From Actinomycetes bacterium (GTDB lineage: Bacteria > Actinomycetota > Acidimicrobiia > Acidimicrobiales > RAAP-2): a DNA stretch of 9,495 bases. The stretch spans positions 1 to 9,495 of the forward strand of contig JAJYWG010000076.1 in assembly GCA_021791615.1 (NCBI GenBank), in the 5' to 3' direction. The position numbers and the translations under genes were made by a program. Below, in pieces: positions 1 through 6,145 of this stretch. Under the pieces are notes generated by a model. It worked only from the letters and a program-made list of their open reading frames with translations, was not told the origin of the DNA and did no database searches. Numbering within the stretch: the stretch's first letter is position 1; every line of letters begins with the position of its first letter.

Positions 1-350
1 CGGGGCTCACCCAGGCCGCCTACAAGGCGGCAGGCATCGCCATCCCCCGGGTCGCCCAGGACCAGTACGACGCCGGACCCCAGGTCCCGCTCGGCGACCC
101 GCTCGAGCCGGGGGATCTCGTCTTCTTCGGGAGCAGCGACACCGCGGTCGACCACGTCGGGCTCTACGTCGGCACCGAAGGCGGTCAGGCCGTCATGGTC
201 GACGCTCCCTACACCGGCGCCGACGTGCGGGTCGAGCCGTTCCCCACCACTATCGGCGCCTCGTGGGGCACAGAGACCGTCATCGGCTTCACCCAACCGG
301 CTGGTCCGTATGGCTCGGCACGTCAAAGATCCCTTCGAGGGAACTACTAG
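1..350 (+). CDS. NlpC/P60-family cell-wall peptidase, C-terminal part (5' truncated by window edge)
   Basis: This is the 3' end of a gene that begins before the window; the reading frame starts at base 3 and ends at TAG 348-350, leaving 115 complete residues. NlpC/P60 enzymes are cysteine peptidases, usually secreted, that cut the stem peptides of peptidoglycan. The first visible residues (GLTQAAYKAAGI) match what follows the catalytic Cys in the family motif DCSG; the two bases before them (..CG) fit a Ser codon, so the Cys codon should lie just outside. The block LEPGDLVFFG (visible residues about 34-43) and DHVGLYVG with the catalytic His (codon 153-155) are typical, as is the VDAPYTGADVRVE stretch. 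The segment after WGTETVIGFTQPAG is a short, low-similarity tail. No signal peptide can be judged because the N-terminus is missing. The family call is secure; the specific role (RipA-like or otherwise) is not. Confidence 0.9.
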   Translation, partial: GLTQAAYKAAGIAIPRVAQDQYDAGPQVPLGDPLEPGDLVFFGSSDTAVDHVGLYVGTEGGQAVMVDAPYTGADVRVEPFPTTIGASWGTETVIGFTQPAGPYGSARQRSLRGNY

Positions 351-478
351 CCGGCTGCTGCCGGCGGCTGCTGCAACTCGTCGATCCCGTTGAGCCGACG
401 ACGTCGTGTGACGAACCTCACTGGCCTTGATTGGAAGTCCAGCCCTGGGCCAGCAGGACCGGTCCCTGCTACCGGTCC
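350..478. other. Noncoding stretch with small dyads between the peptidase gene and aceE
   Basis: The 256 bases between the peptidase stop and aceE show no supportable gene. Within them are a GCCGGC-TGCT-GCCGGC hairpin starting at the stop codon (350-365), without a T run; a distant CTGGCC (421-426) / GGCCAG (448-453) inverted repeat; and an AGCAGG-N7-CCTGCT hairpin (452-470). ACCGGTCC occurs twice (458-465 and 471-478). These could help end transcription of the peptidase gene or mark protein-binding sites, but none is a textbook terminator or a riboswitch I recognise. Confidence 0.35.
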
Positions 479-541
479 ACGACACCGTCATTCCAGTGGG
501 CTCGGACAGCCTCGGGGACAGAGCTGCCCGAGCGAACAATA

Positions 542-570
542 GTTTTTCGACTCGCGGATGTGTAAACTAG
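542..570 (+). promoter_or_regulatory. Putative aceE promoter/operator with TAAACTAG core
   Basis: GTTTTTC at 542-548 is followed after 14 bases by TAAACTAG at 563-570, about 37 bases before the GTG start of aceE. TAAACT could be the -10 hexamer; no good -35 lies 16-18 bases upstream, which would fit a promoter needing help or a non-housekeeping sigma factor. The same two blocks at the same spacing precede the small gene at 3394. The TANACTAG core also occurs before the regulator and the peroxiredoxin genes. Assignment as promoter or operator is inferred from this repetition and position. Confidence 0.5.
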
Positions 571-606
571 GTCTGAGAGTCGAACCTATCGGAAGCGACG
601 AGAGCA

Positions 607-3291
607 GTGGATGTCATGGCCCTTGGTGACGTCATGAGCGGATTGATGACCGTGGACGACGGCGAGATGGCTGAGTGGCGGGACTCGGTGGATGCTCTGA
701 TGACGGGCCACGGGCCCGAGGGGGCGACCCGAGTGCTTGGTGCGGCGTGGGCACGAGCCAGGGCTCTCGGCCTGACGGTCCCAGGCGTACCGGTCACCGA
801 CTACGTCAACACGATCCCGCCGGAGGCACAGCCTCCCTTCCCAGGAGACGAGGTCCTCGAAGCTCGCATCCGCCACTACGTTCGATGGAACGCGGCGGTG
901 ATGGTGGCGCGGGCGAACCGGCGGGCCGACGGCATCGGCGGTCACCTCGCCACCTATGCATCTGCGGCGGCGCTCTACGAGGTCGGCTTCAACCACTTCT
1001 TCCGGGGAGCCGATTCCGGTCGCGGCGACCAGGTGTACTTCCAGGGACATGCCGCCCCGGGGATCTACGCGCGGGCCTACCTCGAGGGGCGGCTCGGCGA
1101 GGCGGATCTCGACGGGTTCCGCCGGGAGGTCGGTGGCGGCCTGCCGAGCTACCCCCACCCCCGCCGCAGCGACTTCTGGCAGTTCCCGACGGTGTCGATG
1201 GGTCTGGGCCCCTTGATGGCTGCCTACCAGGCTCGCTTCAACCGCTATGTGACCGTCCGGGGGATCGCCGACGTCTCGGGGTCCAGGGTGTGGTGCTTCG
1301 TCGGCGACGGCGAGATGGACGAGCCGGAATCTCTCGCCGCCGTCGCCATGGCAGGAAGGGAGAAGCTGGCGAACCTGACGTTCGTGGTCAACTGCAACCT
1401 GCAGCGTCTCGACGGGCCCGTGCGGGGCAACGGCAAGGTCATCCAGGAGCTTGAAGGGCTCTTCGCTGGTGCCGGATGGAACGTGGTGAAGGTGGTCTGG
1501 GCTCGCGAGTGGGACCCCCTCCTGGCCGCCGACCAAGAGGGTGTGCTCCTCGGCAAGATGAACGCCACGCTGGATGGCGAGTACCAGAAGTACCGGGTGG
1601 AGACCGGCGCCTACATCCGACGGCTGTTCTTCGGGCCTGACCCACGCCTGGCCGCCCTGGTCGCCCACCTCACCGACGACGATCTACGCCGGCTGCGCCG
1701 CGGCGGTCACGACCCGGCAAAGGTCTACGCCGCCTACCGGGCTGCTGTCGACCACACCGCTGGGCCCACCGTCGTGCTGGCGAAGACGGTGAAAGGCTGG
1801 GCGCTCGGACCTGACGTCGAGGCCCGCAACGCCACCCATCAGATCAAGAAGCTGACCGAAGCCGAGTTGCGTACGTTGCGGGATCGCCTGGAGCTTCCCA
1901 TACCCGACCGTGCGCTGTCTGATGACCTTCCCCCCTATGCCCACCCGGGTTTCGACTCCGAGGAGTACCGCTACCTCGCAGCGCGTCGCCGGCTGCTCGG
2001 GGGGCCGCTCCCGGCTCGCCGGCCGACCAGCGGGACGCTCGCTGCGCCCGAGGACAGGGTCTACAAAGAGCTGTTGGCCGGTACGGGCCCCAAGGTGGCG
2101 GCGTCGACGACGGGCGCGTTCACTCGGCTGCTTCGGGCGCTGCTTCGTGACCCCAGCGTCGGACGACGGGTGGTGCCGATCGTGCCTGACGAGGCGAGGA
2201 CCTTCGGGATCGACGGCCTGTTCCGAGAGGTCGGCATCTACGAGCCAGGCGGCCAGCGCTACGAGCCGGTCGACGCCGGCTTGCTGCTCTCCTACCACGA
2301 AGCCCCAGATGGCCAGATCCTGGAGGAGGGCATCACCGAGGCCGGGGCCATGGCGTCGACCCTTGCCGCGGGCACCTCGAACGCCACGCTCGGCGAGCCG
2401 ATGGTGCCGTTCTTCGTCCACTACTCGATGTTCGGCTTCCACCGGGCCGCCGACCTCCTGTGGGCGTTCGGCGACGCCCGTGGCCGGGGGTTCGTGCTGG
2501 CCGCCACGGCGGGGAGGACGACGCTGCAGGGTGAGGGCCTCCAGCACTGCGATGGCCAGAGCCTGCTGTACGCGTCGGCGCACCCGTCGTGCCGGGCGTA
2601 CGACCCGGCGTTCGCTTACGAGGTGGCAGTCATCGTACGGGCAGGGATGGCCGCCATGTACGGCTCTGATCCCGAGGACGTCTTCTACTACCTCACCCTC
2701 TACAACGAGAGCTACCCGATGCCGGCCATGCCCGATGGCGTCGAGGAGGGCATCGTCGCCGGCCTCTACCGGTACGCGACCGCTCCGGAGACCGGTGGGC
2801 CCCGAGCCCGTATTCTCGGCAGCGGCCCAGCGCTGTTGACCGCGCTGGACGCCCGGCAGCTCCTCGCCGATCGCTACGGGGTGGCTGCCGAGGTGTGGAG
2901 CGCGACGAGCTATAAGGCGCTGCGCGAGGACGCCCTTTCGGTCGAGCGTTGGAACCGGCTCCACCCTGGTGCGCCGGCACGCACCCCCTACGTGACGACG
3001 GTGCTCGCCGGCGCGTCGCCGGTGGTCGCCGTCACCGACTTCACGAGCCTCGTCCCCGACCAGGTTGCCCGCTGGGTTCCCGCCCCTTACGTGGCGCTCG
3101 GTACCGACGGTTTCGGCCTCTCCGACACCCGGGAGGCGCTCCGCCGCCACTTTGAGGTCGACGCCCCCCACGTGGCCCTCGCCGTTCTCGGTGCCCTCGT
3201 CGGCTCGGGAGAGCTCGACCCCGCCGTGGTGGCGAAGGCGGTGAGCGACCTCGACGTCGATGTCGACGCCGTGGACCCGCTCCTCGCGTGA
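607..3291 (+). CDS. aceE: Pyruvate dehydrogenase E1 component, homodimeric (AceE) type
   Basis: AceE decarboxylates pyruvate with thiamine diphosphate and passes the acetyl group to the lipoyl domain of E2, feeding the TCA cycle. At 894 aa the length matches the family (E. coli about 887). Landmarks in order: the N-terminal DYVNTIPPEAQPPFPGD block; His148 in YFQGHAAPGIYARA; the ThDP/Mg motif GDGEMDEPES beginning at about residue 233; NCNLQRLDGPVRGN; His411 in ARNATHQIKK; Glu578 in LEEGITEAGA (equivalent of E. coli Glu571); and His647 in GLQH (apparent equivalent of His640). All expected catalytic positions are present. Odd point: the usual QHxDGHS is here QHCDGQS, with Gln651 replacing a normally conserved His and Cys648 beside His647. 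The start is uncertain: GTG 607 gives the longest form, while ATG 616, 634 or 646 are possible and no ribosome site is decisive; family similarity begins near residue 16. No E2, E3 or lipoyl gene is adjacent, as is common for actinobacterial aceE. The TANACTAG-type promoter lies upstream. Confidence 0.95.
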   Translation: MDVMALGDVMSGLMTVDDGEMAEWRDSVDALMTGHGPEGATRVLGAAWARARALGLTVPGVPVTDYVNTIPPEAQPPFPGDEVLEARIRHYVRWNAAVMVARANRRADGIGGHLATYASAAALYEVGFNHFFRGADSGRGDQVYFQGHAAPGIYARAYLEGRLGEADLDGFRREVGGGLPSYPHPRRSDFWQFPTVSMGLGPLMAAYQARFNRYVTVRGIADVSGSRVWCFVGDGEMDEPESLAAVAMAGREKLANLTFVVNCNLQRLDGPVRGNGKVIQELEGLFAGAGWNVVKVVWAREWDPLLAADQEGVLLGKMNATLDGEYQKYRVETGAYIRRLFFGPDPRLAALVAHLTDDDLRRLRRGGHDPAKVYAAYRAAVDHTAGPTVVLAKTVKGWALGPDVEARNATHQIKKLTEAELRTLRDRLELPIPDRALSDDLPPYAHPGFDSEEYRYLAARRRLLGGPLPARRPTSGTLAAPEDRVYKELLAGTGPKVAASTTGAFTRLLRALLRDPSVGRRVVPIVPDEARTFGIDGLFREVGIYEPGGQRYEPVDAGLLLSYHEAPDGQILEEGITEAGAMASTLAAGTSNATLGEPMVPFFVHYSMFGFHRAADLLWAFGDARGRGFVLAATAGRTTLQGEGLQHCDGQSLLYASAHPSCRAYDPAFAYEVAVIVRAGMAAMYGSDPEDVFYYLTLYNESYPMPAMPDGVEEGIVAGLYRYATAPETGGPRARILGSGPALLTALDARQLLADRYGVAAEVWSATSYKALREDALSVERWNRLHPGAPARTPYVTTVLAGASPVVAVTDFTSLVPDQVARWVPAPYVALGTDGFGLSDTREALRRHFEVDAPHVALAVLGALVGSGELDPAVVAKAVSDLDVDVDAVDPLLA

Positions 3292-3312
3292 GAAAGGCGC
3301 CGGTCGGGTTTC

Positions 3313-3341
3313 GTTTTTCTAGTATCTGTTCGCTAAACTAG
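3313..3341 (+). promoter_or_regulatory. Putative promoter/operator of the CPCC-tal operon, TAAACTAG core in an inverted repeat
   Basis: GTTTTTC at 3313-3319 and TAAACTAG at 3334-3341 are separated by 14 bases, exactly as upstream of aceE. Here the element is also part of a larger dyad: CTAGTAT (3319-3325) faces AAACTAG (3335-3341), and the core CTAAACTAG (3333-3341) is itself a CTA-N3-TAG dyad. Transcription from a -10 at TAAACT would start near 3346, leaving a leader of about 48 bases with a strong ribosome site. The T run at 3314-3318 follows the aceE stop but is not preceded by a convincing hairpin, so I read it as part of this element and not as a terminator. Confidence 0.5.
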
Positions 3342-3393
3342 TCGGCGGGAAGCGTCTACCGCGTGAGGCGACGGCAAGCTCGAAGGAGACCGC

Positions 3394-3555
3394 ATGGAAC
3401 GAGACGAGACACCGGGATCCGCACCATCGGGCCACGAGCACCCGAAGATCGACGAAGGGATGCGCCGCTGGTACGAGTCGTGCCCGTGCTGCATGAGCAC
3501 GGCCTACCCTGAGATCAAGCGGGCTCTTGACGAAGAGCGCTGGGCCTCGGCCTGA
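3394..3555 (+). CDS. Small 53-aa protein with a CPCC cysteine cluster, unknown function
   Basis: This short gene has a strong ribosome site, GGAG at 3385-3388 inside AAGGAGA, five bases before ATG 3394, and ends at TGA 3553-3555. The N-terminal half is polar and probably flexible (acidic residues, His14, His16). The C-terminal half holds WYESCPCCMSTAYPEIKRAL, with Cys30, Cys32 and Cys33, then a likely short helix ending EERWASA. Three clustered cysteines could bind a metal or Fe-S cluster or form a thiol-disulfide switch. There is no signal peptide or membrane segment. It is the first gene after the promoter at 3313-3341, and tal starts 44 bases downstream, so the two are probably co-transcribed. 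I do not recognise the family. An alternative is a Cys-rich leader peptide whose translation controls tal, but the length and the structured look of the C-terminal half favour a real protein. Confidence 0.7.
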   Translation: MERDETPGSAPSGHEHPKIDEGMRRWYESCPCCMSTAYPEIKRALDEERWASA

Positions 3556-3599
3556 CGATCGAGGAAGCGTCGGTGCCTCGTGACGGGTCGTAATCGACG

Positions 3600-4709
3600 G
3601 TGAGCGGGCCCGAACCAGCGGCGAAGCCCGTGCTCAACCCAGTTGAGCGGTTGGCGGCGGCAGGCCAGAGCATCTGGATCGACAGCATCAGCCGGGTCAT
3701 GGTCTCCTCGGGCACGCTCGCCCGCTACGTCGAAGAACTGGCGGTGACGGGCCTCACGTCCAACCCCACGATCCTCGGCCATGCCATGGCTGCCAGCCGC
3801 GACTACAACGCCTCCCTGCGGCACCATCGCAACGAGGGTGTCACCGAGCCGCAGGACCTCGTCTACGCCGTCGCATTCGAGGACCACCGCGCTGCCGCCT
3901 CCCTGCTCCAGCCGACGTGGGAGCAGACCTCGGGTGTCGACGGCTACGTGTCGGTCGAGGTCCCGCCCGATCTTGCCTACGACGTGGCGGCCACCGCGGC
4001 GCTCGCCCGGCGACTGCGCGACGAGGCCGGCTTTCCGAACCTGCTCGTCAAGATCCCCGGCACCCCCCAGGGGCTCACGGCGATAGAGGAGGCGGTCAGC
4101 GCCGGCATCGGGGTCAACGTGACCTTGTTGTTCTCGGACGCGCAGTACCTCCGAGCAGCGGAGGCCTACCTGCGAGCGCTGGAACGTCGCCTGGCCAAAG
4201 GAGAGCACCTCGAGGTGCCGTCGGTGGCCTCGGTGTTCGTGTCCCGCTGGGACAAGGCCGCCGATCCGCTGCTCCCCGCCCACCTGCACGCCTCGCTCGG
4301 TCTCGCCATGGCGAAGCAGGCGTACGCCTCCTACCGCGAGCTGCTCTCAGGGAAACGATGGGCCAGCCTGAAGGCAGCAGGTGCTCGGCCCCAGCGGCTG
4401 CTGTGGGCCTCCACCTCGGCGAAAGACCCTGGACTTCCCGACGACTACTACGTCGCCAACCTGGTGGCCCCCGACACGGTCGACACCATGCCCGAGAAGA
4501 CGCTCCTCGCCGTCGCCGACCACGGAAGCCTCGCCGGGCTCTTGGAAGCCGACCAGGCAGGCGCAGCGGCCCAGGTCGCGGCGGCGGTCGCCGAAGGCGT
4601 GGACACCGACGCGCTCGCCGAGTCCCTCCAACGCCAAGGGGCCACGGCCTTCAGCGCCGACTGGGCGACCCTCGTCGAGGCGATCGAAGCCAAGGCCCGA
4701 GGGATGTAG
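3600..4709 (+). CDS. tal: Transaldolase
   Basis: Transaldolase moves a three-carbon dihydroxyacetone unit between sugar phosphates (sedoheptulose-7-P and glyceraldehyde-3-P to erythrose-4-P and fructose-6-P) in the non-oxidative pentose phosphate pathway, in the cytoplasm. The 369-aa length fits the long actinobacterial form. Visible motifs: RLAAAGQSIWIDSISR at the N-terminus; GLTSNPTILGHAM near residues 51-63; the Schiff-base lysine Lys151 in LLVKIPGTPQG; GVNVTLLFSDAQY; SVFVSRWDKAADP; LLWASTSAKDP; and the C-terminal DTVDTMPEKTL. An in-frame stop at 3591-3593 makes GTG 3600 the earliest start. GTG 3630 (residue 11), just before the conserved LNPVERL, is a good alternative, since family members usually begin near there; neither has a strong ribosome site, which suggests coupling to the upstream small gene. 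The next gene starts three bases after the stop. Pentose-phosphate neighbours such as transketolase or zwf are absent from the window. Confidence 0.95.
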   Translation: MSGPEPAAKPVLNPVERLAAAGQSIWIDSISRVMVSSGTLARYVEELAVTGLTSNPTILGHAMAASRDYNASLRHHRNEGVTEPQDLVYAVAFEDHRAAASLLQPTWEQTSGVDGYVSVEVPPDLAYDVAATAALARRLRDEAGFPNLLVKIPGTPQGLTAIEEAVSAGIGVNVTLLFSDAQYLRAAEAYLRALERRLAKGEHLEVPSVASVFVSRWDKAADPLLPAHLHASLGLAMAKQAYASYRELLSGKRWASLKAAGARPQRLLWASTSAKDPGLPDDYYVANLVAPDTVDTMPEKTLLAVADHGSLAGLLEADQAGAAAQVAAAVAEGVDTDALAESLQRQGATAFSADWATLVEAIEAKARGM

Positions 4710-4712
4710 GCG

Positions 4713-5231
4713 ATGGCCGACCGCCCCTTCGCTGGCCGCCGCTGGTGGTGGAGGTCTTCGTCGCCGCGGACCCCCTTCTCCAAGGCGGTGCCGTTGCGCG
4801 TCGACCGTCGCGAGCTTCGACGCCAGTTTCGGGCGGTGGTCCGCTCCACCCGTGCGGAGCGCAAGCGCCGGGTGACCGCCGGACTGTCCTACCTGGCGAG
4901 CCGCCGAGTCCCGGTCGCCTCGGTGAGGACCGGCGTGCTCGGAGACGAGCTCATCGAGTTCGCCGACGGTACCCGCATCTGGCTGGATGTGCGGGATGGC
5001 ACGACCGTGCTGCGACGGCTGGCGGTCCGGTCTCCGAGCCAGTACCTCTTCCTCGGCCAGGTCGACGTGTGCTTTGGGTGCTGCTGGTACCAGTTGCACT
5101 TCTGGGGCTCCGGGGAGATCGGCCCGGCGGTCCTCGCCAGGGTGAAGCAGTACGAGTCGACCACGACGTGGATCCAACGGGCTGCGGGCTCCAGGTGGCA
5201 CCACCCACCGGGCGGGCAGCACCATGGCTGA
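4713..5231 (+). CDS. Hypothetical 172-aa basic protein with a CFGCC cluster
   Basis: ATG 4713 lies three bases after the tal stop, so the gene is almost certainly co-transcribed and translationally coupled with tal; it ends at TGA 5229-5231. I do not recognise the family. The N-terminal third is very basic (Arg-rich, with WWW at residues 11-13), suggesting nucleic-acid or membrane-surface contact, or a start placed too far upstream. The middle (about residues 70-115: LGDELIEFADGTRIWLDVRDG) looks like a compact beta-strand domain. Near its end, VDVCFGCCWYQLHFWGSG carries Cys120, Cys123 and Cys124, a CxxCC arrangement followed by aromatic residues, a possible metal-binding or thiol site. The tail is rich in His, Pro and Gly (HHPPGGQHHG) and may also bind metal. 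No transmembrane helix or signal peptide is clear. Codon use resembles the neighbours, so it is a real gene and not a shadow, but its function is unknown. Confidence 0.7.
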   Translation: MADRPFAGRRWWWRSSSPRTPFSKAVPLRVDRRELRRQFRAVVRSTRAERKRRVTAGLSYLASRRVPVASVRTGVLGDELIEFADGTRIWLDVRDGTTVLRRLAVRSPSQYLFLGQVDVCFGCCWYQLHFWGSGEIGPAVLARVKQYESTTTWIQRAAGSRWHHPPGGQHHG

Positions 5232-5318
5232 GAACCGCTACCGGGAGCCGGGCGAGCCCACTACGGGAGGTGAACCCAGGCAAGCGACGGCCGAAGCAGC
5301 GGTGAGCGATTGTTCGGG

Positions 5319-5329
5319 TCTACACTAGA
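5319..5329 (+). promoter_or_regulatory. Putative operator/-10 of the regulator gene, TCTACACTAGA dyad
   Basis: TCTA-CAC-TAGA is a perfect four-base dyad with a three-base centre, ending 24 bases before the regulator's ATG 5354. It contains TACACTAG (5321-5328), matching the TANACTAG core upstream of aceE, the CPCC gene and the peroxiredoxin gene. TACACT is a plausible -10, but no convincing -35 lies upstream. Since regulators of this class commonly control themselves, it is a candidate autoregulatory operator; that is inference. Confidence 0.5.
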
Positions 5330-5353
5330 AGATTGACTGTGGGAAGGTGCGAG

Positions 5354-6028
5354 ATGGTGGAAGAGGAGCTGCAGCGGGAGGCTCGGGCGCTGGGCGACCC
5401 GACCCGTCACCGCCTGTTCCGCTACGTCGCCGAGGCTCCCGGCCCGGTCGGCGTGGCAGAGCTGACCGACTTCGTCCGGCTGAACCACAACGCGGTGCGC
5501 CAGCACCTGGCGGTGTTGAAGGACGCCGGCCTGGTCGTCGAGGAGATCGAGGAACGTTCCCGCCCGGGTCGGCCGCGTCTACTCTACCGGCTCGCACCCG
5601 AGGCAGCCGGGCGCTGGGGTACCCCGGGCGCCTATGCCTGGCTGGCGGGCCTGCTCACCGACGCGCTGCGCCGCCATCTCGAGCCGCGCCAGGTCGGACG
5701 TCAGGAGGGGCATCGCCGGGGGGCGGAGCTCGCCGGCACCGGAGAGCCGGTGCGTGTCCTGGAAGCCGAGATCGAACGGCGCGGGTTCAGGCCCACCCGG
5801 GTGGAGCGGGGCTCCGTGGTCGAGTTCGTGCTCGGACGGTGCCCGTTCGCCGATGTGGCGGGAACGGACCCTGACACGGTGTGCCAGCTGCACCTGGGCT
5901 TGGCCGAGGGTTTGGCCGAAGGTCTCGGCGGCCTCGAGGTCGGAGGGCTCGTATCAAAAGACCCTCGCCGAGCAGGGTGCCGCCTCAGCGTACGACGTCA
6001 GGGTGCATTGGCAGGAGCCCGTCCTTGA
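5354..6028 (+). CDS. Winged-helix transcriptional regulator, SufR/ArsR-like (COG2345 type), with C-terminal Cys triad
   Basis: The N-terminal domain (about residues 10-80) is a winged helix: LGDPTRHRLFRYV, recognition region LNHNAVRQHLAVLKDAGLV, then a wing with RSRPGRPRLLYRLAPEA. The C-terminal domain ends with CPF-N-CQLHLGL-N-GCRLSV, holding Cys163, Cys177 and Cys209 plus His180. This matches the general pattern of the SufR-like family, whose members bind a [4Fe-4S] cluster or another metal and repress Fe-S biogenesis or redox genes. The ligand here is unproven, and no suf or isc gene is in the window. ATG 5354 is chosen because GAAGG (5343-5347) sits six bases upstream; a TTG at 5333 would add seven residues but lies too close to the TCTACACTAGA dyad, which probably spans the promoter. 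At 224 aa the length is normal. The NMO-type gene follows 117 bases downstream on the same strand. The shared motif at four upstream regions makes this protein the best local candidate for their control. Confidence 0.85.
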   Translation: MVEEELQREARALGDPTRHRLFRYVAEAPGPVGVAELTDFVRLNHNAVRQHLAVLKDAGLVVEEIEERSRPGRPRLLYRLAPEAAGRWGTPGAYAWLAGLLTDALRRHLEPRQVGRQEGHRRGAELAGTGEPVRVLEAEIERRGFRPTRVERGSVVEFVLGRCPFADVAGTDPDTVCQLHLGLAEGLAEGLGGLEVGGLVSKDPRRAGCRLSVRRQGALAGARP

Positions 6029-6145
6029 TCTGGGCCGATCGACGTTCGTCCTTGGCGCTCGCGCCGCCAGCTGCCTCGACAGACCCTCCAGGCATCCGCA
6101 ACGTACAGCCATCGCGGCCTTCCGTGGCTCGCCGGAGGTGACGCG

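Noticed and set aside
586..1668. 360-codon open frame on the minus strand opposite the first part of aceE
   Set aside because: Same reasoning: an antisense shadow of strongly supported coding sequence, with no ribosome site or family similarity.
1684..3171. Long open frame (495 codons) on the minus strand opposite aceE
   Set aside because: It lies wholly antisense to a gene with an unmistakable AceE protein; its product has no recognisable domain and is Arg/Gly/Val/His-rich, as expected from a GC-rich antisense frame.
3292..3320. T-rich stretch after the aceE stop as a rho-independent terminator
   Set aside because: No stable hairpin directly precedes the T run, and the T run is shared at the same spacing with the aceE upstream region, so it is better explained as a promoter or operator element.
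3917..5305. 462-codon plus-strand frame overlapping tal and the 172-aa gene
   Set aside because: Its product is low-complexity and Arg/Gly/Pro-rich, and it overlaps tal, which carries clear family motifs in another frame.
5224..5328. 34-codon frame starting inside the end of the 172-aa gene and ending in the TCTACACTAGA dyad
   Set aside because: Short, with no convincing ribosome site, low-complexity, and its stop codon is simply the TAG of the conserved regulatory motif.
5333..5353. TTG at 5333 as the start of the regulator gene
   Set aside because: ATG 5354 has a well-placed GAAGG ribosome site, and 5333 would fall at the likely transcription start from the TACACT element.
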